DNA of 64,000 bases from Leptodactylus fallax (taxonomy: Eukaryota > Chordata > Amphibia > Anura > Leptodactylidae). A model generated the notes under the pieces. That model saw only the letters and a program-made list of their open reading frames with translations, was not told the origin of the DNA and did not search any database. The DNA lies in contig CAMRHE010000508.1 in assembly GCA_947044405.1 (NCBI GenBank), positions 62,001 through 126,000 of the forward strand, in the 5' to 3' direction. The position numbers and the translations under genes were made by a program. Positions 38,301 through 53,300 of this stretch are shown here, piece by piece. Within the stretch, counting starts at the first letter, position 1. Every line of letters begins with the position of its first letter.

Positions 38301-41300
38301 TTCTATGAAGCAACAATGAAGTACAATCTGTCCCGCAACAATGAAGTATTCCTATAGCTCTGTGAGTGGCAAAATAAAAAAGTTATGACTCTTGGAAGGC
38401 AGGGAGTCAAAAACAGAAAATTTAAAAAATTGAAAAATAAAAAATTGAAAAATGCCCACGGAAGAAGGGTGCTCTGTTTGTCTATTACAGTGTTAGAGTT
38501 ATACTGAAAGGGGAAGGGTTGGATGGTTGATCAAATTTGGGGTGAGCACATAATTTTGTTGATATTCTGATGCATTAAAAATATCGATTCACCTATTCAC
38601 AAACCCATCAATTTAATTCATCAGGACAAATGTGAAAAGAACACAAAAATAAAATCCGCCATGATGTAACAAGTCACAAGAACAGAGATCCTCACTGTCA
38701 TCTTCACTTATAGTCTCCCATCTCACAGTAGACACTCCCAACATAGAAGCAGGAAGTCTCTCGAAACAGACAGAATTTTTATCACTAAAATGCAGAAGAA
38801 AATTAAATTTTTCATTTTCCTAATTCCATGAATTAAAGTTTTATATGTTGCTCCCCCTTTAACACTGTGAGGTCTACCAAGAAGGTCCTCTTTACATTTT
38901 CTGTTTGCCCTCTGAAGACGTTCACATTGGAGGGTCTCTCCATCATGTCTGGTGGGTTCTCATCCATACAATACACCCAGCACAATTATTTTGGTAAATG
39001 CTTCCTCTGTTAGACTGATAATTATTTCCTGAGCACTCGACAATGGCTGTGCTGTTATAATCCTCCGGCCCGAGCGGTGATCTCATCTCGCGTGATTGGC
39101 CGGAGTCGGAGTTTGTAGAGTTGGAAGAAGCCAACGACAACATCCATTAAATGCTACAATGCAAAATTGTGATGGCTGTGTAAACATATGGTCCATACGT
39201 GTGACCTGTTCATGAAGAATAATATTCTGTCACCAGGCAGGGCAGCAGCTCTCACGAACGGCAATTTACTAACGGAGGCAGAGGTGTTTTTTAATCTGTT
39301 GCCAAATTTTTCACACTTCAAGTTTTGTTTATAAAGTTCAAAGTTCATCTGGAATTATCTCTAAACCCTACAAGATGCTGAAGAGTAAATCGGCAGAATT
39401 ATTTGCCAAAATTAAGAATCTAAGCCTTCTTCCTTAAAGGGGTTGCTCAGTCTTTTGATACTGATGACCTATCTTCAGATGGGTGGTGGTCCTACACCCA
39501 ACATCTCCATCGATTAGCTGGTAATGGTTGCCTGATCTACCAGATGGTTGCCACCATCTACCAGAGCCACACAATGGACAAGAGCTGAACTGCAGTAAGT
39601 CGGCACGCTGTTACTCAATGTGTAGTCCCATTGCCGGCAGAGGCTGTGAATGGCTGATTGAAAGGGGTGCCAAGTGTCGGACCCCCATCAATCTGATGGT
39701 GATGACCTATTCTATGAAAAGGCTGGACAAACCCTTTAATACTTGCTACTTTACTTTTACTCTAAAACTTAAAGACAAGACAAGACAGTTGTTCCTAAGA
39801 GAATTATCCCCGTCAGGTTTTAATTATTCACAAGCCTTTGATATCTGACTCACTTATAGATTTCTGCCCATTTTCAGAAAAAAAAATATCCTGCTAATTA
39901 CCGCCTTACTATACAATGACTTATTATATTAGGAGAGAGGAAAAAAAGTGCTTTGTAGGACACAGTCCACCTGCTGGGACCCCAAGTGATCCTCTGTAAT
40001 CTGTGGAGAAATCTGACAGTAAGTGTTCAGTTTCCCTGCAGCGCCACCACTGGTAAAGACAAGCATTACACAGAGCCCATTCAAATCAATGGGAAGTCTC
40101 TGTAATGCAGGACAAGACAGGTCCTCCAGAGAGGGACAGAAAGGTGATAAATATCATAGTCCTGGAAATACCATTAAGTGTGCCACCCTAGGGCCTAGTG
40201 CTAGAGCCACAGAAGAGCGATAAAGCTCCAACTTGAGATGTAGTCATAGTCAGCCTGGGATTGAGGAGACCATCCCATCTGTTTAAAGTCAGAGAGTGCA
40301 TCCATCATTGACGTGAAGTGAGTCCACCTATCTATTGACTGATAAGGTGTCAGATCAGTGTCTTGGAGTTGATACCTAAGCATGAAGACTGACGTTATGC
40401 TGACTTCAGACACTGAAGACTGCATGTGAGTGATCAAATGAGTGGTCAGAAGCATGATGGTCAGAAAAACCCCCTCTTAGGGCTATAAACAAAAACCTGA
40501 ATTTTGTCACTATGTGTGTTATATAGTTGTATATGGAGATGACGAAGTGTATATATAAGTGTAATCTTTTCCGTAATATTATCTTTTCCGCTGTCATTAT
40601 AGACCCATATGCCATTATATCCTTCCTGCATCAAAGCCAGAAGACTGTGGTTGTGAAAAGCACTTTAAATCCCACCTGGGACCAGACCCTCATCTTCCAT
40701 GAAATCGAAATTTTTGGGGACCCTGCTATAGTGGCTGAATTTCCACCCAGTATTGTGGTGGAAATTTATGATCATGACACCTATGTGAGTGACCATTTTG
40801 TCTAGATGTTGTATTAAGTGGCCATAGATCATAGGGGGAGGTCATCTGGCTCATTGACAAGTCATTCAGCAATCACTGTCACACTTGTAGAGTGTATAAA
40901 TATGAAAGTTGATCTATGGCATGTTACAAGAGTGAGTTGACCTAAAAGTTCCATCAAAAAGTGTCCATACTACTGGCTGGAAAGCTCAAGAGAAGCTCAT
41001 AGCCACCAACAAAAATTCTAATAATGTCCTGTAGACTTTCATCCAGTGTGTAGAATATTTTGATACCATAGGCAGGTGCCAGCTGTTTTTGGATCACAAT
41101 AAAAAGTTGATCTTCTGATTACTAATGTCCTGTTATGTAGGGTGCTGATGAATACATGGGACGTTGCATTTGTAAGCCCAGTCTGGAACGTTCTCCGAGG
41201 CTGTCCTGGTATCCAGTCATGATGGGAGAGAAGAACACAGGAGAACTACTAGCTGCCTTCGAACTCATCCAAAGAGAAAAGGTAAATATGTCAAGTCGAA

Positions 41301-44300
41301 TCTGTCAGCCAGTCATACAAGTCAGGATGCCATTGTGGTCACGGGACTCTAGTGTTTGGAAAGTGGCCGCCAAGAAGTGAACACCATCCTTCAAACTACT
41401 CGGTAGTTCTCAGAATACAATTTGATATTAACACAGCAGGGAAGTTTAAAACTGTTTGAGATTCCACTTGTCCAGATCTGAGCATATTGCTTTGCTGTAG
41501 GTTCACACATTTGAAATCCTAAGAGACGGAGAGGTTGCCCAGTGTCTAGACCCTTCTTGCCAGCTGGTTATTAAAACATATTGACATTGGCTGCTTTCAC
41601 TAGTCTACTGGCTGCAAAATACAGCAAGGAAAATGTAGGGTAGGCGAACGAAGACATAGAAAATAGAACATTATTGGAAATTATATGAAAATACATATTT
41701 TATATATAAAAACAACATCCTGCAGTCTAGAGCAATACTGAGTATGACTGTTGATGAAAGACATTGCCTCTTACATCATCATGAAGTCATAAGAACTTGA
41801 TGTGCTCACGTCTTTGTGGTACAGCGGAGCTGTCTATGAAGTGGAAATTTTCCTGCGATATGGACAAAAATTCTATTTGTTACATGTGTGTATTGTCCCG
41901 GGAAATTAGATTTTAATTCTGAGATTAATTCTTTGAAATCAATTAATAGTTTCATTAGAATTCTCCGTTGGGACAAGCAAGGGAATAAATGGCCGATCTT
42001 CTGTGTAGGAGGATCAGTCTGGTCTTCTGAGGATGAGAATATGGTTGATCTTCTCTGGAAAGGAAGGTGTTTGCTCTTTTATGGATTAGAATATGAATAG
42101 TTTTCTGTTGATGAGAACATGACTGGTCTTCTGTGGATGAGAATATGGCCAAATTTCTGGGGATAGTAATGTGGTTGGTGTTTTGTGAATGAAAACATGG
42201 CTTCTATGGATGAAAATATGGCTAGTCTTATGTGAATGAGAAGATGGCTGATCATTTGTGCATGCGAATATGACTGGTCTGTTTTCTGTGGATGAGAACA
42301 TGGCTGGTCTTCTATGGATGAGAACATGGCTGGTCTTCTATGGATGAGAACATGGCTGGTCTTCTGTGGATGAGAACATAGCTGGTCTTCTGTGGATGAG
42401 AACAAGGCTGGTGTTTTGTGGATGAAAATGTAGTTGGTGTTTGGTAGATAAAATTATTGCTGGTCTGTCTTCTGTGAACAAGAATATGGGTGATCCACAA
42501 TGGATGAAAATTTATCTGGTCTTCTGTTGATGAGAATATCACTGGTGTTCTGTGGATGAGAACAAGGCTGGTCTTCTGTGGATGAGAACATGGCTGGTCT
42601 TCTGTGGATGAGAACATGGCTGGTCTTCTGTGGATGAGAACATGGCTGTTCTTCTGTGGATGAAAACAAGGCTGGTCTTCTGTAGATGAGAACAATGCTG
42701 GTCTTCTGTGGATGAGAACAAGGCTGGTCTTCTGTGGATGAGAACATGGCTGGTCTTCTGTGGATGAAAACAAGGCTGGTCTTCTGTAGATGAGAACAAT
42801 GCTGGTCTTCTGTGGATGAGAACAAGGCTGGTCTTCTGTGGATGAGAACATGGCTGGTCTTCTGTGGATGAAAACAAGGCTGGTCTTCTGTAGATGAGAA
42901 CAATGCTGGTCTTCTGTGGATGAGAACATGGCTGGTCTTCTGTGGATGAGAACATAGCTGGTCTTCTGTGGATGAGAACATGGCTGGTCTTCTGTGGATG
43001 AGAACATGGCTGGTCTTCTGTGGATGAGAACATGGCTGGTCTTCTGTGGATGAGAACATGGCTGGTCTTCTGTGGATGAGAACATGGCTGGTCTTCTGTG
43101 GATGAGAACATGGCTGGTCTTCTGTGGATGAGAACATGGCTGGTCTTCTGTGGATGAGAACATGGCTGGTCTTCTGTGGATGAGAACATGGCTGGTCTTC
43201 TGTGGATGAGAACATGGCTGGTCTTCTGTGGATGAGAACATGGCTGGTCTTCTGTGGATGAGAACATGGCTGGTCTTCTGTGGATGAGAACATAGCTGGT
43301 CTTCTGTGGATGATAACAAGGCTGGTGTTTTGTGGATGAGAATGTAATTGGTGTTTGGCAGATAAAATTATTGCTCGTCTGTCTTCTGTGAACAAGAATA
43401 TGGGTGATCCACAATGGATGAAAATTTATCTGGTCTTCTGTCGATGAGAATATCACTGGTCTTCTGTCGATGACAATATGACTGGTCTTCAGTGGCTGAG
43501 AACATGGCTAGTTGTCTGTGAATAAGATATAGCTGGTCTTTCATGGTTGAGACTGGTCTGTCTTCTGTGAACAAGAATATGTCTAATCCTTCATGGATGA
43601 GAATATGGCTGGTATGAGTGAGAATATGACTGGTCTTGTGTGGATGAGAATATGGCTGATCTTCTGAGGATGAGAACATAACTGATCTTCTGTGGATATG
43701 AATATGGTGATCTTCTGTAAATGAGAATATACAGTAGTTGCTTCTTGAGAAAAGAACGTACCATTTCTTCAATGGTTAAGGTTATTGATTCTTTGTTGGA
43801 GAAGTTACCCAGGTTTGGCCTTTTTGAAACGTATTGGTCATTTGTAGATGGGGATGAGCCTGGTCATCTGGAAAGAACACTGGCCTTATGCAAAAGAGAA
43901 TATTCTTTTGGAGGTTGTAGTGGATGTACATTTGTGGATCCTAATGTACAGTAGTTCCTGGTGCTGGATTGTGGTGGACGTATCTTTGGATTGCAGTCTT
44001 TGGCGTGTGTAGGAGGAGAGAGGGTCACTCATGCAGTTGATGCCTCTCAGAATTTTATTGACTTTTTCCTGTCTCTGCCTACAGGAAAACCTTTATAACT
44101 ATATAATTGTTATTTACTTTCTCCCTTATAGCCCGCTCTACATCACATCCCAGGACTCGAGGTATGTCATAAAGACATCATAGTCCATACGTCTGTTTTT
44201 TGTTCACTGCCTATTACAACACTGGAAATTAGAATCATGTTCAGTTATGTTGCAAAATTACAAGAGTCGCTATATTTGTGTATTAGTTCTTCAGCACTTT

Positions 44301-47300
44301 TAAAATCTCTGCTTATAGTCATTGAATGGAAACCTTCATTAATTGCTTTTAGGGGATGAGCATCTGTCCTCCAGATGTGTCCACCCTTATTATAGATAAA
44401 ATTTAGTTAAAAACTCAATATTCCCATGAAACCAATTCAATACAATATTTTGATATGCTAGCAAAAGCCTTGACAGACTGCAATTCACAACACAACCACT
44501 GGGTGACCACACAAAGACACTGATACCCTATCACTTTGTGACATAATATCGTTAAATCATGTTGTTTTGAAAAGCTGCTCTGTCTTTAACTAGCTAAACA
44601 TCGATATGATCATCACATGACCAGAGCAGATTTTCACCCCCTGGAAGTAATCACGTGAAGCTCCTTATTACATCATTGTAACAGTGGGACTGCAGTCCTT
44701 GACATCACAGTCATCCATAAACTATCACTTTGTTGTATGCTCTGTGTCTCTGCTTTTGATTCCCTGTATATATTTACATATATTATGCATTATGGAGATA
44801 CATGTTGTAAGTGCTGATCTTATTTTTCAACAGGGTGAAATTTCTGGTGTTCTTGGCGAGGTAAGACCACTGAATGCACACCTGGATGTTATGTCTCCCA
44901 TTTTTTTTGGTTGATCTAAGAAAATGTTAGGGAAAATTTTGATGTGAACCATACACTCTATGCTTCCTTGAGATATCTCCCCTTACTTCCCTCCTACCCG
45001 TTATAATGGAAAAGTACCCTGAAATATCCCCTGGACTGCCATATATCAGGCCCAGTTTGTCCAATACTTTGGCATGCAGTTATGTATTAATGCAAGTAAC
45101 GTCTATGAATCTCACCTTGACGGATAAAGTGCACCTATCGTCTATCTCACAAATGTTTTATGATCAGACTACAATATGCCATTTTTGTAGTCAGAGCCAC
45201 CATGACTTGTATATGTTTTGGCAGCCAGATGCCCTCAGTAGGGGGTGCAGGCTTGATATCTATTGTTGCATGCGGCATTGAAGCAGCTTAATGCATGAGG
45301 ATGCGGCAGCATGGCTTCCCCAGAGGACCCTCATACTTATGTATTAATTAGAAATTAATTAATTATACCTTGTTGTCTGGCTTTCTGCTGACTAGTATCA
45401 ATTGTAAGTAGTTTGAGCCCTAAAACCGGAGCTTCACTTCTGGACATCATCTTTCATACTCCAGTCACATCTAGAGCTGCATTAAACAATTTTGTTGGCC
45501 TCTACTTGAAACTTACCAGCCCTTTGCTGACAGACATAGCCCTAAATTCTTAATTCCACGTTATTTCCCTTATTGTTCTGCACAGGTCATATTGCTGACA
45601 CTGTTGGGCTAGGTTCACATCTATGCTAGTGTCTCCATAGGAGACGCCGCTGCAGATTCCACCTAAAATCGCAGAGAGAAAAGTCCTGAGCGGAGGACTT
45701 TTCTCCGCAACGGTTTCAGTGTAAAACCGGTGGAAACGTGATGCCATCTGGTGGACCCCATTATAGTCTAGGCTTTTTTTAGAGTACGAACTCTCCGTTG
45801 TTCGGGTCCCCATGCAGACCTGAACGATGAAGAGGCCAACACTAGTGTGAACCTAGCCTAAGGGAAACAGCATTATTATAACTGCAGCTCAGGAAGTGAC
45901 TAAATCCAGTATAAAATCATGTCCAAAGATGGAGCTGTTACAAGAAGATGATCTAGAATTCCAAGAACTGGATCTAGACCCAACTGGATAGTCTTCAATG
46001 TTGACAGCTTAGTGCCGGGATCATCAGGTCGAAACCAGGAATCTGGAATGTTGTATTTTGTGTCGGACCATGTCTCCCAAGATACCCACTACTTATATCC
46101 CCACATCCAACTATTAACATGTTCAAGTGAATGAGATGATTGGTTCCTTGTTATCTTCCAAGATCAAATTTCCATGGGGTCTTGTCAGCAGATAAGGTTG
46201 TCACTAGATCCAGGTAAAACCTGGATTGTACAGATGTAGCAGAGCTGAGTTTGGTATTTGAGACAATTTGCTGCTGTAGCGATATGTTATCGTTGGTTTT
46301 CCAGTAAAGGCAAATCCAGCTCTGCAAATTCGCCTTCGCCTTCCATGAATGCCTCTGTTAATAGAAGGTCACCTGCAGGACAGCTGTATGTTGAGGATTC
46401 TGTGCAGGTCCGTAGGTTGGCGTTGTCCTCCATGACCCCAGCAGTCACTCATCACCCTTGCTTGACCTGAAAATATTTGGCCACGTTTGTCATTTATTTT
46501 GGCCAATTTGTAAATATTTCTTTGTTTCATTTTCCTGGTTGAATATTTTTTGGAAAAAATACGCTGAATCCAACCTTTTTGTATTTACATTTTAGCAAGG
46601 CTTTGCTGCCTCTGCCATGTGCCCGGTTGCTGAACCACCAACTTCCTGCTTACTGGCACAAACACAGGACATTGCACAAGCTTGTACTGGGGTCATAGTA
46701 GTGGGGCTATACGTGTAGTGATGATCATACCATGTTTGACATTCTCCTTCTCCTTCTTATCTGTTTTCTATTCTTTCGCACTTGGAAATGGCTCAGCTAC
46801 TTGTTCCTCGGTTCTTCACGGAGAAGCTTCTAGACTGGGTATTCTATAGCTTTCTATATGCTTACAACCCCTCTAATCTTATCCTCTTGTGCTCCTCTTA
46901 CCTCCTCCTTTACTTGATACTCTATTTAATGAGTCAATGTAGAAACTAAATTGTCTGGGGTGTTAGATTGGGTATAATGCTTGAACCTATCTTGCATGGT
47001 TGCAAGAGACCTCAGTATGGACGCTAAGTGTCCAGTACTAAAAGGGGAATGATCTGGTAGCTTTAATAAAAAGTCATCTATAGTGCCAAAATCTTGGTGC
47101 AATTCTGGCATACATTGTTATATCTTAAGTTGCCACCCCTTTCCGTTAAGCCACACCCCTTTCTTGTTAAGTCACGAATGCCCGGCAGAATATGTGTCTA
47201 AAATGCTCTATAAATGTGGCACATGGCATGTGTACTAGAATTCTGGGGCATCATGATTCGTAACTCTCCCCCACTGTATCCAATGAGTCCATCATGATGA

Positions 47301-50300
47301 GTACATCTCCTGAGTGTGTTGATCTGGTTAGACCAGTGACCAATAATATGGGATCAGTGTCTGCCTGAGGATCCATGGGCCACCAGATAAAATGGTTTTA
47401 GGGGCCCACCCTTGAACAACTCCTTGGAAATAGACCATAGTACCCTTTAAATTTGGGTTTCTTCTGCTGTACCATTACTGTTTTAGAGCCTGGGCCCACT
47501 GTGGAATCCTCTGGTACTCTGATGGCACAGTTGGACACTTTATGGGACAATAGATCAATAACTTCCACCAATACTTTGGATCACAGCTCAGTGACTTCCA
47601 CCAATGCTTTGTATGTCTCATGGACAAGTCAGAAGATAAGTTGGAAAATGGGACTTAGTCTGGGTTCACACCTGTTCCATCAAAACAACAAAAATAACAT
47701 CATTGCCAACCACATGGTGGGCAGAAACCGTATCTGATAGACCACAATGAGTATAATGGTGGATTTTGATGGTTTTTGATGGGTATTTTTGCTAAAGTCT
47801 CCTATGTAGATGTGAACACAGCCTAATTCATAAAAAAAATGGAGATAACTGGTGACTTTTGTACTAGGTGTTACTTAAAGTTTAAGATAATTCCCCTTTA
47901 CAACTTCCTTTATGTATATAATTTACATTAGAGTTACTTTAGAGGACACTTATTTTAGACATTCTAGTCTTTTACTAATAGTTGTGGCTTTTTTGTGTCC
48001 TAAAATACTAAATTGCTTGGCTGTGGTTTGGTTTCTAATAAGATGTTGCCCGTTCTCAGTAACAGGAAACCCCCGTCCTCAGATAAAGGGTGTCCGAGTG
48101 TTTTTGAAGGGTATTAGTCATTACTATGTATGAACTTCCATTCATTTGTGGCTATATTTTTGAAATCTCAGCACATGTGGAGAGCCCTTGTCCTCTATTG
48201 GCTTGTATGTGTGGAGTATTTGTGATACGCATGGAACCATAAGTTGATTGATGTATCAACTTCACGACATGCAAGGCATGGAACTCCACTGTCCTTATCT
48301 TAAGCATTTTGCCAATAAATGGGTGGTCGATTAGTATTGAATTATTCATACTGTATATTAACCAGACCCCTAGTCATACCAGCACCAAGGGCATGTTGGT
48401 GAGTTCCATGGGCCAACTTTTGGACCACCACGAATGACTAGATTCAGTTCAGGTTGATCCTATCCCATATATGGTACAGCATGTTCACCTATTAAGAACC
48501 ACAATGAAGACGATGGGATTGGGATGGGAGTTCATGTAACCCTCCTTGAGTAGACTGGGTAAAGGATGGCAAGTGGGTGCTAAGGTCTTCTATCTGTTGT
48601 GAACCATACCAAGAGGTGGCCCAATGTTGAGTCTTGCCATGAGGTCCCTGGCCTGTATGTTCTCCGTGCAATTTGGTTGGTTAACTTTCCCACTTCAATA
48701 GTTTTCCTCTGTGTTTTTTCCCCTCAGACAGCAGATACAAATACAGACCTACCATATCCTCCTCCTCAGAAGAGCGCCAATGTGTATATGATTCCTCAGG
48801 GCATAAAACCTATTCTGCAGAGAACCGCTATAGAGGTGAGTTCACATATGCTTGGCATTTACTCCAGTCTACATACCCACATGGGAAAGTAGACTTGCAT
48901 TATTAATGGGGTTGAAAACTGTCCCAAGACCATGCATGCCAACAATCCCAATTTTGGCAGACCAATCCCAGGAACCGGGCTGCATTGGGTGAGATTTATA
49001 CAAATTTGCCCCAATAGTGGGTAATTAGGAGAATTCCTAGACATTGCTGAAGGCAGAGCTTAAAGAGGACTTTTAACCACCTCCAAAAACTCCAGTTTTT
49101 TGCATCATACAATAGTCTCCACTCAGTGATTCTGGAGCTGTTGGAATTTTTTCTCTCGTCCCCACCGTTTACAATCAATCAGCGCTATTAGTTTCAGGAC
49201 AATTATGCTGTCTACTGACAGGTAGGTGGTGTCAGGCTGGAGCAGAAAGACAGGGACCGCCCACCTGACAGAAGGAAGCCTAACGGTGCTGATAGTAACT
49301 GAAATGATTGCTCGGGAATGGTGGGGCTAGAGAAAAATTTCCAATTGTGCCGGAATCAGTGGGACAACTGCGATTGAAGGATGCAAAGAGTTGGGGCTGA
49401 TAGTGGTGGTGAAATGTTCTCTTTAAGGGTGGATTTCCACAGTCCGTTTTTTTTTTTTTCAGATTATTTATTTATTTATTTATTTTTTACGCCAAAACCA
49501 GGAGTGGATTGAATAAGAGAAGAGTTGTAGGCATTGTCCTATATACTTTCTTCCTGTTTATGATTCACTCATGAATTTAGCACGAAGACAGGGGCAAGGA
49601 ACTTGTACAACACTTGACGGTGGAAACCAAATCTAAATGTCCAGATTTTAGGTGGTAGTTATGCAAAAGTTATGACAAGAGTATTAAAGAAGAAGCGAAC
49701 ACTATCCACTTCTGGGTTTTCAAAATACAAGCACATAACAGTTGCCTAGTTTGGGGCCCTCTCATCTACCTGCACCACTTCTCCATCTTGTGTTGGCTTC
49801 GGAAGTGGTTTCATACATGTCCTCCTGGCATTGCATAGCTCGATGCACTTGACTTTCTGAGTAATTTGTCTCCCGAATGGGCGCATGTGGAAAAAGTATC
49901 AATGTCTATAATTCTGTATCTATATATGTGTGTTGTATTTCACGACAGGACCTAATACATTGATCCCATAGGTTCTTGTTACATCAGCTTGTTACTTTAT
50001 ATGAGACATTTAACAGCTTTTTCCCTCACTTTCCCGGTGGTTACGATGATGAGCTGATAGCCGTTATTAAATAAACCTTCTAACCATGAGATTTCGACCA
50101 CTCTGACGGCAGGTTCTGGCATGGGGTCTGAGAAACCTTAAGAGCTACCAGCTGGCCAGCGTGACATCCCCCAGCCTCATTGTGGAGTGTGGCGATGAAA
50201 TGATCCAGTCTTGCGTTATTAAAAACGTCAAAAAAAATCCCAACTTTGATGTGTGCGTCCTCTTCATGGAAGTGGTAAGAGCCTTAATACAGTAAACAGA

Positions 50301-53300
50301 TTTTCCTCTCTGACCCTTGCGTCGTAAGAAAGGCCCAGGTGCTTGTAAAACGCACTTGGCTTGGATTCAGCTACTTTTATAAGCCGATATTCCAGAGGTG
50401 CGAGAGAGCTAGCATGTGTTTCTTATATCACGGGGCTGAATGAAAGCTGTCTATCAGCAGCTGGAAACCAGCACTGGGATTATTATATGTGAGGACCAGT
50501 GTAAGGAGTGACAACCATTTAGAAAATGATAACCTGTCTAAGATCGAGAAGGAACCCTTCTTCTTATACATCTCTTTCTGGATAACTTGGCTTCCAGGTG
50601 GAGAAGGTAAATAAAATGGATTTTGGATATGGAGTCTCGAAGACTAATAGATCTCCATTTGACTGGTGATACTTGGAAACTGCTCATTGTACAGATAGGT
50701 CTACTCTTACCTTTCCGCAAATTTCATTAAGGGTTCAGGATATATTATCCTGACATGTTAGCAAAAGCATCGGGTGGTCTCATATGGGCACATAAAGGTA
50801 TGGAGGGACACATCTGTATGATTGGTTTTGCTACATTGACTCTGAAGAATATAAGACTATAAATAATGGACATTCATGCCCCTTGACCACCTATTACTTC
50901 TAATGTGCATTCTTGTAGGACAATGGACAAAGAAACTTTCATCCCCCGTGTGGGAGGATATGCCAGGCTAAGGGTGCTCTCACACTTGTGTTGTTTCTGT
51001 TTGTTCTTCTTCCATCGTGGAAACAGAAGAATGGACTAAACATTAAGACAGATCCAACAAAGGGAACCGTTTTACTATAAGGGAATCCATCAGATAGCTG
51101 TTGTTTTTGTGTTCACATCTTCAAGGCAAAAAGTTGTACTTGTAGGACTTTTTCGTCCTTGATTTTAGATGAATCTTTGTTGGAGCTTCTCTATGGAGCC
51201 TCCATTGTTGATGTGAACATAACCTGTCTGGGTATTGTTTCTTCTTTCTTTATATAGCTAAAGTGGTTGTCCAGGATTTTCAGAAAATTGACAAAGGGCA
51301 GGATATGATATAACATAAAAAGTAACCATTACCTGTTCCATTCCAGTTCTGATGGTTCATACCGTCCTACAGTGATGATGTCACATGCATCATTCACATC
51401 ACTGACCTCAATGGTGATGCTTGGATGTATGACACATGATCGTTGAGGCCAGTGATTGGTAGCAGCTGACACATAAGTGATGTAATGCATGTGATGTCAT
51501 CGCTGTAGGACAATCAGGGACAAATTTACAAGTTAATGAAGGATATTTTTTACCTTATGACATATACTAGTTTTAGTAAAGTTTTTGAAAGTGCTGGACA
51601 ATCCCTTGAATATCTATAAGCTAAATGGTGAAGTCATTTTTAATAATTGATTTTGCCAAATACCTTTATTTTTATCCTAAGTATTGAGCATAGAGGTCAT
51701 ATTCTTGTACTCCTCTGCTCACTGTTGCCCCCATGCTGATCAATGTACTTTGTATGAGTTGTCAACAGGAGTGGAGGAAGCAAATTTTTGGCTCGCAAAT
51801 TGTCATATTTCAAATTTAGCCAGTAATGTGACATTGTAGAAAACATGTTTTGTAGAAGATTTGTCCATGAACAGTCATCTAATCTTGTTTCAGAGACTGC
51901 CCAGAGAAGATCTCTACTGTCCGCCCATCATTGTGAAGGTGATCGATAATCGGCAGTTTGGACGGAAGCCTATAATAGGACAATGTACCATTAACTCGCT
52001 GGAAGAGTACCATTGTGACCCCAGTGTGGAGGAGGCAGATATGGATGAAGGCATGGCAGGTACGAGATGGAAGCACTGCAGTCATGTGTATGGTCTAGTG
52101 TGGACAATGGTTTATGTGACCAATATTATCATTGGAAATTGAGGATGACTCGGAACATTGATATGATGATATGATATGATGAGAGAATGATAATAACGCT
52201 GTGACATATTAGTCTTAAGGTTGTCATTGTCAGTCTATGAAAGTGAGAATCATACAAAAGATTTCAGAGATGATGAGAAGCCCGATCCTGCAGCAGACTC
52301 TACAGTAGTACTGTATCTGGCTATGAGATTATGTAATCTGAAGAAAAGTGTAACATCACTTGTTACCTCAAACCTCAAAAACCTCTCACTAGCCTACAGT
52401 ATGTAGACCCTTTATAATATGTGTTATGGGTGAATGACACTTTTATACTTGGGGTACAGGATAATGACAGGCTGACACTTGGGGTACAGGGTAATGACTG
52501 GCTGACACTTGGGGTACAGGATAATGACAGGCTGACACTGGGGGTACAGGATAATGACAGGCAGACACTTGGGGTACAGGATAATGACAGGCTGACACTT
52601 GGGGTACAGGATAATGACAGGCTGACATGTGGGGTACAGGATAATGACACACTGACACTTGGGGTACAGGATAATGACAGGCTGACACTTGGGGTACAGG
52701 ATAATGACAGGCTGACACTTGGGGTACAGGATAATGACAGGCTGACACTTGGGGTACAGGATAATGACACACTGACACTTGGGGTACAGGATAATGACAC
52801 ACTAACACTTGGGGTACAGGATAATGACAGGCTGACACTTGGGGTACAGGATAATGACAGGCTGACACTTGGGGTACAGGATAATGACAGGCTGACACTT
52901 GGGGTACAGGATAATGACAGGCTGATACTAGGGGTACAGGATAATGACAGGCTGACACTTGGGGTACAGGATAATGACAGGCTGACACTCGGGGTACAGG
53001 ATAATGACACGCTGACACTTGGGGTACAGGATAATGACAGGCTGACACTTGGGGTACAGGATAATGACACGCTGACACTAGGGGTACAGGATAATGACAC
53101 GCTGACACTTGGGGTACAGTATAATGACACGCTGACACTTGGGGTACAGGATAATGACAGGCTGACATTTGGGATACAGGATAATAACTCGCTGACACTT
53201 GGGGTACAGGATAATGACACGCTGACACTTGGGGTACAGGATAATGACAGGCTGACACTTGGGGTACAGGATAATGACACGCTGACACTTGGGGTACAGG

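Larger units (their letters stand above)
33364..40602 (+). other. Intron l/m (7.2 kb), apart from the listed repeats
   Basis: Holds the 97-bp array, a tandem triplication, a 52-bp repeat, a dispersed A-rich repeat and a TTAA MITE. The sections at 35140-35490, 36215-37580, 38460-39430 and 39745-40600 show no recognised gene. Near 39960-40150 a GCAGCGCCACCAC...CAATGGGAAG segment looks like another dispersed repeat. Confidence 0.6.
44861..48727 (+). other. Intron p/q (3.9 kb)
   Basis: Two small MITEs (45606-45861 and 47654-47826). No gene, RNA or tandem array was recognised in the remaining sequence (44861-45605, 45862-47653, 47827-48727). Confidence 0.65.

Noticed and set aside
42079..43456. 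Three overlapping minus-strand frames of about 305-335 codons
   Set aside because: Three 26-bp units make a 78-bp, 26-codon period that stays open in all minus frames. It is the same sequence read in three phases, not protein.
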